64,000 bases of DNA from NCBI GenBank assembly GCA_934644775.1, contig CAKUDB010000001.1:62001-126000 (forward strand), in the 5' to 3' direction. Position numbers and translations under genes: made by a program. Shown here piece by piece: positions 58,451 through 64,000 of this stretch; within the stretch, counting starts at the first letter, position 1, and every line of letters begins with the position of its first letter. This stretch comes from an uncultured bacterium. Its GTDB lineage: Bacteria; Vulcanimicrobiota; Xenobia; Xenobiales; Xenobiaceae. The notes beneath the pieces are model-generated. The model saw only the letters and a list, made by a program, of their open reading frames with translations. It ran no database searches and had not been told where the DNA came from.

Positions 58451-59302
58451 CTAATTGTTGGCTGGTAAGTTGTAAAATAAGCGTAGGTTGGCTTGAGCTC
58501 TCTCTTGTAATTGGGCCGCTTCTACCTTCCAATAAGGGGCTAAAAGAGAACATAACTCCTTAGTGTAAGTTGAAGAGGGGAGACCCCAGGGGGCGTCACT
58601 TTCCAATAAGAGTTGAGAAAGAGGGATAACTTTAGCTAAAGCTGTTAATTTGAAATTTTTACCTTCTGAAGTTGAAGCCTTGGCTTTCCAAAGTAAGCGG
58701 CTATTTAAAGAAATGAAGAAATTAAGTTTAACTAGACGTAAAGCCAACTGGGGCGATCCCCAAAAAGCATGGATTAAACCTTTAAGTAAAGGCTCTTTAA
58801 ATTTTCGACTCAGTTGGGAGAGGGCTTCTAACAAATAGCCGTAACTTTTTACACAATGAATAACTATAGGTAAAGCATGTTTTTGAGCTAATCGGTATTG
58901 GGCTATAAAAAGTTTATTTTGCCAAGCCCAATCGACTATCTGGCTGTGTACTTTGTCGAAGCCTATTTCGCCTATGGCACAGGGAGCAGGATCTAAACCA
59001 ATTAGCTTTTCTAAAGAATTTAAATAATTTTGTAATTGGTTTTCTCCTTGAGGATTAAGGGCCAGGACTTCGGCCAGCCAAGGGTGTAAGCCTAGAATAA
59101 AAGGCTGTTTTTGGCGGCTACTCCATAGGCGCAATCCTTCCCATTCCTCCGGAGTAGCCGAAGCTCCTACCCCTCCAATGGCTATTGGGGAAGGGGAAGT
59201 TTTGTTTGGGGTAGTGTTTAAGCCATTAGGGAGGCTGCCATTAGTAGAGTCGGAGTCTGAACTTAGAGCGCTTAGGGGATGGAAATGAGCATCTAAAAGC
59301 AA
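58451..59302 (-). CDS. tatD: TatD family metal-dependent hydrolase/DNase
   Basis: The 283-residue product carries the metal ligands of TatD: DAHFHP (H6, H8 region), IGEIGFD (Glu), VIHCVKSYG (His), IHAFWGS (His) and LLESDAPWG (Asp). A Ser/Asn-rich insertion at about 14-38 is unusual. The start is TTG, with AAGGAAG about 9-10 bases upstream; no closer ATG fits the conserved N-terminus. It is divergent from the nitroreductase gene. Confidence 0.85.
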   Translation of the reverse strand: MLLDAHFHPLSALSSDSDSTNGSLPNGLNTTPNKTSPSPIAIGGVGASATPEEWEGLRLWSSRQKQPFILGLHPWLAEVLALNPQGENQLQNYLNSLEKLIGLDPAPCAIGEIGFDKVHSQIVDWAWQNKLFIAQYRLAQKHALPIVIHCVKSYGYLLEALSQLSRKFKEPLLKGLIHAFWGSPQLALRLVKLNFFISLNSRLLWKAKASTSEGKNFKLTALAKVIPLSQLLLESDAPWGLPSSTYTKELCSLLAPYWKVEAAQLQERAQANLRLFYNLPANN

Positions 59303-59477
59303 AAATTATTTCTTCCTTTTGGGGACAAACTTTGGGGCTCTTCTATTCGCTCTCAGTTTAAGAAAAGGCCTGCTTCGGAAGCTCTAAAGGAAGTTGTCGC
59401 TAGCTCAGCTAAATGCTAGTAGAGGATCTGGCGGGAGGGGCGGAGCCGCAGTTATTTATCTTAAATCGGAGGACAAT

Positions 59478-59987
59478 ATGGAAGTTTCTGAAGCTATTAG
59501 AAAACGTCGCAGTATTCGCCGTTATAAAGCTGGAGCGGTAATTCCACGCGAACACTTTGAGCAAATTTTGGAAGCGGCCATGAAGGCACCTAGCGCTTGC
59601 AATACTCGCCCTTGGGAATTTTATGTTGTAACTAATCGTCAAACTCTCGAGCGCTTACAACAAGTAATGCCTTACGCTTCTATGTTAAGTACAGCTTCGG
59701 CCGCTATCGTGGTTTACGGCTTACCCCAAGTACAAAGTGGCATCTCCGACGGCTTTTGGGTAGTCGATTGTGGCGCTTGCACCGAGAATATCTTAATTGA
59801 AGCTGCTGGTTTAGGCTATGGTACTTGTTGGTGTGGAGTCTATCCTAAAGAAAAAAATATTGAAGGGATCTGCTCAGTTTTAGGCACTAAGGGCGTCCCC
59901 TACAGCTTAATCGCTATCGGTATCCCCGACGAAGAGCCGACTGCTCGTGGTAAATACGAATCGGCCAAAGTCCATTTTGTAGAATAG
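59478..59987 (+). CDS. Nitroreductase family flavoprotein
   Basis: The 169-residue FMN-dependent oxidoreductase contains AIRKRRSIRRYKAGAVIP (FMN phosphate contact), AMKAPSACNTRPWEFYVV and the C-terminal GLGYGTCWCGVYP. ATG 59478 follows CGGAGGACAAT; an in-frame codon at 59394 lies upstream of it. The extra cysteines (CGAC, CWCG) are notable. Physiological substrate unknown. The 175-base divergent gap before it (59303-59477) has no clear promoter. Confidence 0.88.
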   Translation: MEVSEAIRKRRSIRRYKAGAVIPREHFEQILEAAMKAPSACNTRPWEFYVVTNRQTLERLQQVMPYASMLSTASAAIVVYGLPQVQSGISDGFWVVDCGACTENILIEAAGLGYGTCWCGVYPKEKNIEGICSVLGTKGVPYSLIAIGIPDEEPTARGKYESAKVHFVE

Positions 59988-60014
59988 GGTTTATCTAAGC
60001 GGTCAGCTTGCTGC

Positions 60015-62507
60015 TTAGGGGCGGTTCTGTTTAAAAGTTGGGGCCATAACGCGCCCAAAGGCCTCCACTACTTGGGGATCGAAGGCCGAGCCGGAGCCGC
60101 CTTTTATTATTTCGTAAGCGTCGTAAGCATTATAAGTTTTGCTGCCGGGACGCCTTTGAGTTAAAGCTTCAAAAGTATCGCTGACGGCAATTATACGTGC
60201 TGCCAGAGGAATGCGATCTCCGGTTAGGCTGTCGGGCCCTCCACGTCCGTCCCAGCGCTCGTGATGGGCCCGCACTACTGGGCAGAGGGCTCGCAGGCTA
60301 GGTACTGAGTTGATAATTTCTTCACTATAGCGAGGGTGATCTTTAAGAAAATCGTACTCTTCAGGCTCTAAACGCCTTATCGTTTGCAATAACCACTCCG
60401 GCCAGCGGAAACGGCGAGCCCCTTTAGCTTGTAACCCCTCCTGATATTCGTCAGAAGTTATATAGTTAAAGAGCTCGTCTTGCTTACTGGCCTCTTCTTG
60501 TTGGAAGAAAATATCTAATTCGCCTATATCTTTAAACATAGAGCCGTATTCTATTTGGCGGCGCGTCCTAATGTCGTCGATTTTTAATTCGGCAGCAATC
60601 TTCTCTCCCAGCTCGGCTGTACGTACTAAGTGATCGTAAAAGATTTTGCCTCCCAAGCGAACCATAAGGATGGCACCGTTAAGGCCGTTCTCTTCGGCAT
60701 TTTGTGAAGCAGGCTGGGAAGCGCACAGTTGGCGGAACAAGTCGGAAACGGTCGGGCGCTCGGCGGCATTGCTGGCTCCGTAGCGTCGGCTGCTGGCAGG
60801 GATGTACTTGGTGCGCATACCTTCCATGCGTATAGGGGCTTTAGTATTGAGGATTAGCCTACCTACCCAACCAGTTTCGATAGCTTCCAGGCTATCTTCT
60901 TGAGGCGGAGTTGCTGAAAGGGAAAGGTGTAAGGGATATTTCTTAGCCAGCCCTTCCAAACGTTTGGCCGTAGCCTCGTTAAAGGAGAGCTCTTCTTGAG
61001 TTTCGTTGGTACCGTAGTAGTCGCAAGCTTGGCTGAGTTTGAGCATACTGCTTCTCATAGTCTTGCTGGCTAAAGAATTAAAAGGCATAGAAGGCAACTT
61101 GGTGCCTGAAGGCGCTGCCTGAGCAGATGAAGGCATCTCCGAGGGAGCCATTTTGATAGGCGTGCTGCTGCGAGCAATTTGCCTTTTTACTCGAGGTTGG
61201 TAGAGAGAATCTAATACTGGTGAATAGACGGGCAAACGTGAATTGGTCGGTCGACCGCCGAAATTGAGAGCCAATTCTAAGCGAATTTTGGCCATAGGTA
61301 CGCTCGAATCGACTGGCCTATCCTCTATAAGTCCACTCGACTGGCTTGGAGGAGCCGAGGGGCGCCGCCTGGTCGAGGCCAAAGCAAAAGTAGAGTCAGG
61401 CTTGCGGAAGGCTTGAGATGGCGTCAGTGAACCTGAACTATTCACCAAGGGAGCACTGCCCGGAGGGAGTATAGGTTTGCCTACCAAAGGGGGCAGCGTT
61501 GTAGCTCCGGTAGTTGAAAAGGCACTACTTAAAGGAAGTGGCGGTATCGGCTTCAGTTGGGAAGTGTCGGCGGCAGTAGTGGTGGTTGCAGTTGCCTGGC
61601 GCTCTTCTTGGGCCTGAGCCTGGGCTTGAGCTCTGGCTTCTTTGCGACTTACTTCCCGGAAAGGCGACTTATTAAGCTGATTCATAATCAGTTTACTGGA
61701 AGTAGCTTGCAACTGAGGAGCCGCGTTGGGATTTTGTAAGGGGGTAGAAGCCAGAGGGGTAAAAGTGCCCGGTTTGGGGAAAGTTTTGCGCGGTGCCACC
61801 TTAGGAATATAGGTTTGGCTCTCGGCCTTCTCTTCTTCCTCTTCCTTCTTTTTGGCCGCACTGCGAAGAGTATAGGGCAAAGCTTCTTGCTTAAGAGTTT
61901 GTTTGGCCCAAGAAGTGTTTTTGTCGACGCTGCCGCTAAGATCGATACGTTGCCGGGCAGCCGTTTCATTTAAGATAACTTGGGTTTTGTCAAGCTGACG
62001 CTCGGAACTGACGCCGCGCAGTATATCTTCAAGGTTAACCTCTTTTTCCAGCAGCTCGGCTCCGCTGGGCAGCTCTGCTTCTAGATCGGGTTGGACATAT
62101 CCGGCCGAAATTAGGGCCGTTTTTAAGCTGTCGGGCTTTGGAGTTTGGACAGAAGGGGATGATACTACTGGAATGGTACTTTTGGAGGCGCTAAGATCGC
62201 GCAGCTTTTTTAAGGTTTCCGAGCTAAAAGAGTCGTCGGGAACTTGGGCCTCTTCCTCAGTACCATCGGAGCCTAAAGGAGTATTTTTGGCATAGGCTCT
62301 AAACATTTTGTAGCGCTCGTCATAGAGCGCCAAAAGCTCTTTAGGGGTAGGCGGAGCCGCTTTCTTCTTTTTTGACTGTTGGCCGCCGCTAGGAACGTTG
62401 CCTATAGCCAGTCCGCTGTTCATAATAGGCGCAGCCGACTGCTGGTGGAGGGGCGCGGCGCTGCCCTTTCCAGAAGATGATTGATTATTTCGGTTGCTTA
62501 AGGTCAT
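60015..62507 (-). CDS. Degenerate HD-GYP domain protein with long disordered N-terminus
   Basis: In this 830-residue protein, residues 1 to about 500 are low-complexity (Pro, Ser, Ala, Gln, Lys) and probably disordered. An HD-GYP-like domain covers about 620-825. The canonical HD of HDIGK is replaced by K659-D660 (FKDIGE), while H724 (KDHPRYSEEI), H748/H749 and D753 (HHERWDGRGGP) and D777 (AVSDTFEAL) remain; GYP reads GGP. Intact members hydrolyse cyclic di-GMP. Loss of the first metal histidine suggests a sensor or scaffold role instead. No GGDEF partner is visible. Confidence 0.75.
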   Translation of the reverse strand: MTLSNRNNQSSSGKGSAAPLHQQSAAPIMNSGLAIGNVPSGGQQSKKKKAAPPTPKELLALYDERYKMFRAYAKNTPLGSDGTEEEAQVPDDSFSSETLKKLRDLSASKSTIPVVSSPSVQTPKPDSLKTALISAGYVQPDLEAELPSGAELLEKEVNLEDILRGVSSERQLDKTQVILNETAARQRIDLSGSVDKNTSWAKQTLKQEALPYTLRSAAKKKEEEEEKAESQTYIPKVAPRKTFPKPGTFTPLASTPLQNPNAAPQLQATSSKLIMNQLNKSPFREVSRKEARAQAQAQAQEERQATATTTTAADTSQLKPIPPLPLSSAFSTTGATTLPPLVGKPILPPGSAPLVNSSGSLTPSQAFRKPDSTFALASTRRRPSAPPSQSSGLIEDRPVDSSVPMAKIRLELALNFGGRPTNSRLPVYSPVLDSLYQPRVKRQIARSSTPIKMAPSEMPSSAQAAPSGTKLPSMPFNSLASKTMRSSMLKLSQACDYYGTNETQEELSFNEATAKRLEGLAKKYPLHLSLSATPPQEDSLEAIETGWVGRLILNTKAPIRMEGMRTKYIPASSRRYGASNAAERPTVSDLFRQLCASQPASQNAEENGLNGAILMVRLGGKIFYDHLVRTAELGEKIAAELKIDDIRTRRQIEYGSMFKDIGELDIFFQQEEASKQDELFNYITSDEYQEGLQAKGARRFRWPEWLLQTIRRLEPEEYDFLKDHPRYSEEIINSVPSLRALCPVVRAHHERWDGRGGPDSLTGDRIPLAARIIAVSDTFEALTQRRPGSKTYNAYDAYEIIKGGSGSAFDPQVVEAFGRVMAPTFKQNRP

Positions 62508-62593
62508 ACTGCTGGCTCACCTAATTAAGGAATGGGCGGCCAAGAATTTTTTCTATCTTCCTTGTTCCGCTCCGGCAAAAGATCTTTTTTCAG

Positions 62594-63205
62594 CTAAGGT
62601 TGCTCGTCACCGTCGAAATCGTCGGGATCTAAATTGTCGATAAATTGAGATAAAGTGTCTTCTTCGGCAGTTAAATCTTGGACAGCGTTGGAATTGGCCG
62701 TGGCCCCTCCTTCGCGCCTCTCCTCTTCGTCCTCATTCGGCTCAGATTCTTCTTCGCCTATATAAAAGACGTCTTCTTCGGCTTTGGGGACGTCGAAACT
62801 TATACCTCTAACCCCTTCAGAGCGCAATACTTCCTCTTCGGCGTAAATAGGAGCATTAGCTCGAAGAGCGATAGCTATACTGTCTGAGGGACGGGCGTCG
62901 ATAATAATCTCTTCATCATTTTTTAATAGCACCAATTTGGCGTAAAAAGTGCTGCGTATGACTTTGGTAATAATAACTTCTTTAATGGAAGCTCCAAGCT
63001 CGTTAATGATGGTTTTTATAAGGTCGTGGGAAGTAGGACGGGGAACCTCTGTTCCTTCCATGGCTAAAGCAATAGCGGTTGCTTCGAATACGCCTATGGT
63101 AATAGGAAGACTGTGCTTTTGATTTTCGTCAGTCAGAATTACGACTGGGTCGTGGGCAATAATATCGATACCTAACTTATAGACTTGCATTTTGCAAAGA
63201 GCCAT
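62594..63205 (-). CDS. Bifunctional nuclease (BFN/DUF151) domain protein
   Basis: In the 203-residue product, residues 6-145 match the BFN domain (LPITIGVFEATAIALAMEG, HDLIKTIINELGASIKEVII, IIIDARPSDSIAIALRANAP). The domain is assigned to RNase/DNase activity in a plant homologue and is common in bacteria with unclear function. The C-terminal 60 residues are highly acidic (Asp/Glu-rich). It lies 86 bases from the HD-GYP gene on the same strand, so they may share a transcript. Confidence 0.88.
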   Translation of the reverse strand: MALCKMQVYKLGIDIIAHDPVVILTDENQKHSLPITIGVFEATAIALAMEGTEVPRPTSHDLIKTIINELGASIKEVIITKVIRSTFYAKLVLLKNDEEIIIDARPSDSIAIALRANAPIYAEEEVLRSEGVRGISFDVPKAEEDVFYIGEEESEPNEDEEERREGGATANSNAVQDLTAEEDTLSQFIDNLDPDDFDGDEQP

Positions 63206-63396
63206 AGACGAAGGAACCTTTCATTGCGGGAATATTACGCCTGTATCCCGTCTCTGTATTGATCTACTAATTTCGACTACAACTGTCCAGATCCTAGCTT
63301 GCCCTGTGGCGATAATCTAAAATCACCCTTATAAGAGGCGGAGATCTCCTTTGGCAGTAGAAAAGCTCAAGCTTGATTAGGAGCTTGGGGATAACT

Positions 63397-64000
63397 ATGG
63401 ATAATAATAACGATTGTCAGTTAAATATAGCCCTTATGGGTAAAAGTGAAAATTTAATTACTTGGGGAACTATTTTGTCTAGAAAGGGGCTAACCTTAAG
63501 CGGTATCTATATGCCTAACCACGAGGCGGCTCTGGCTAGTGTTTTACTATTGGGTTGTCCTGCCTACACTACCAGTTTAGAGACTGCCCAAGCGGCGGAG
63601 CTTCTCTTTATCGAAGCTGATTTCTTCCAAGCTGAGGAAGAAAGCCAAAGAGAGCAGATATGGCAAGCTAAAAGGGATGGAGCTATCGTGTTTATCCATT
63701 TTAATAGCTCTACTCAGATGGAAAAATTTGGTGAAGAGATTCCCGATTCAATAGGCAAACTCTCACTTAGTCAGGAGGAGAGCGATTCTAATTCTGGCAA
63801 GAAATGCGAAGTTTATGATTTGCAACTTTGTAGCCCTTTGCCTTCAATCGGTAAATATATACTGCGTGTAGATGAAGTTTGCGCTGGCCGTCCTCACGAG
63901 CCGAATCCTAGCGAAGACTATTCTTTAAGTTGCTCGGGGATGACTTGGGCATTGCGCCCTAGGCAAAATAGAAAAGCTCAAGAAGCTAATATCGAGCGCA
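63397..64000 (+). CDS. N-terminal part of a possible Rossmann-like protein (3' truncated)
   Basis: An open frame of 201 codons runs off the window end, beginning MDNNNDCQLNIALMGKSENL, with GGAG and GGGG purine runs upstream. The sequence NIALMGKSENLITWGTILSR followed by a G-x-Y-M-P strand, alternating helices and AELLFIEADFF resembles the N-terminal NAD-binding-like fold of Rossmann-like/DUF2520 proteins, but the canonical GxGxxG is not kept. That assignment is tentative. It is divergent from the BFN gene. Confidence 0.5.
   Translation, partial: MDNNNDCQLNIALMGKSENLITWGTILSRKGLTLSGIYMPNHEAALASVLLLGCPAYTTSLETAQAAELLFIEADFFQAEEESQREQIWQAKRDGAIVFIHFNSSTQMEKFGEEIPDSIGKLSLSQEESDSNSGKKCEVYDLQLCSPLPSIGKYILRVDEVCAGRPHEPNPSEDYSLSCSGMTWALRPRQNRKAQEANIER

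Noticed and set aside
1..64000. tRNA or rRNA genes, insertion sequences, integrases or phage genes
   Set aside because: Reading the intergenic gaps showed no tRNA-like cloverleaf, rRNA segment, transposase or terminal repeats.

Overview
The window is a contiguous bacterial chromosome segment of moderate GC. Its core is the ribosomal-protein/translation superoperon (str, S10, spc and alpha gene order, rpsL to rplQ). The cell is inferred to be diderm, because a TolC-type outer-membrane channel, an RND pump and a periplasmic adaptor are encoded together. The ribosome looks Gram-positive/Terrabacteria-like: S12 carries the Firmicutes-type N-terminal insertion, S14, S4, L24 and L36 are cysteine-bearing (zinc-type), and EF-Tu has a four-cysteine insertion. 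Taken with a two-domain dCTP deaminase, this suggests a deep-branching diderm of the Terrabacteria side. I cannot name the phylum from sequence alone. Of 66 stop codons I could read, 36 are TAA, 29 TAG and only 1 TGA.

Layout. 1-0.94 kb: 3' end of an unrecognised gene. 1.1-2.8 kb (minus): GGGtGRT protein and its iron-sulfur scaffold partner. 3.1-10.3 kb: tripartite RND efflux operon (adaptor, pump, TolC) ending in its TetR regulator, with a promoter flanked by two candidate operators. 10.3-11.9 kb: DUF4344-type metallopeptidase and a small membrane protein. 12.1-14.5 kb: soluble PAS histidine kinase and OmpR-type regulator. 14.7-36.3 kb: rpsL-rpsG / fusA / tuf / rpsJ-rplC-rplD-rplW / rplB-rpsS-rplV-rpsC / rplP-...-rpsE / rplO-secY / adk / map / rpmJ-rpsM-rpsK-rpsD-rpoA-rplQ. 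This array lacks rpmD and infA at their usual places and is cut by several intrinsic terminators, internal promoters and structured leaders.

36.4-46.3 kb: the ECF-transporter block (ecfA1, ecfA2, ecfT, truA) that normally follows rplQ is present but interrupted by a family-4 glycosyltransferase, proC and, most notably, a cluster of four paralogous glycine-rich genes (39.6-43.6 kb). Those genes mix a glycine-zipper membrane domain, a Tyr/Met-rich C-terminal domain, an 18 x 11-residue RTX-like repeat array and a hexapeptide FGNYGG array. Each appears to be its own transcription unit, and three share an inverted repeat just upstream of the ribosome binding site whose paired bases covary. I recognise no named system here; this is the best candidate for an undescribed one.

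46.4-64 kb: a small hypothetical gene, two-domain dCTP deaminase, RodA, an OPA-family organophosphate antiporter, rpsO and pnp (with a long Arg/Glu-rich tail), DinG-type helicase, a fused double methyltransferase, TatD nuclease, nitroreductase, a degenerate HD-GYP protein with a long disordered N-terminus, a bifunctional-nuclease-domain protein, and the 5' end of a possible Rossmann-like protein running off the window.
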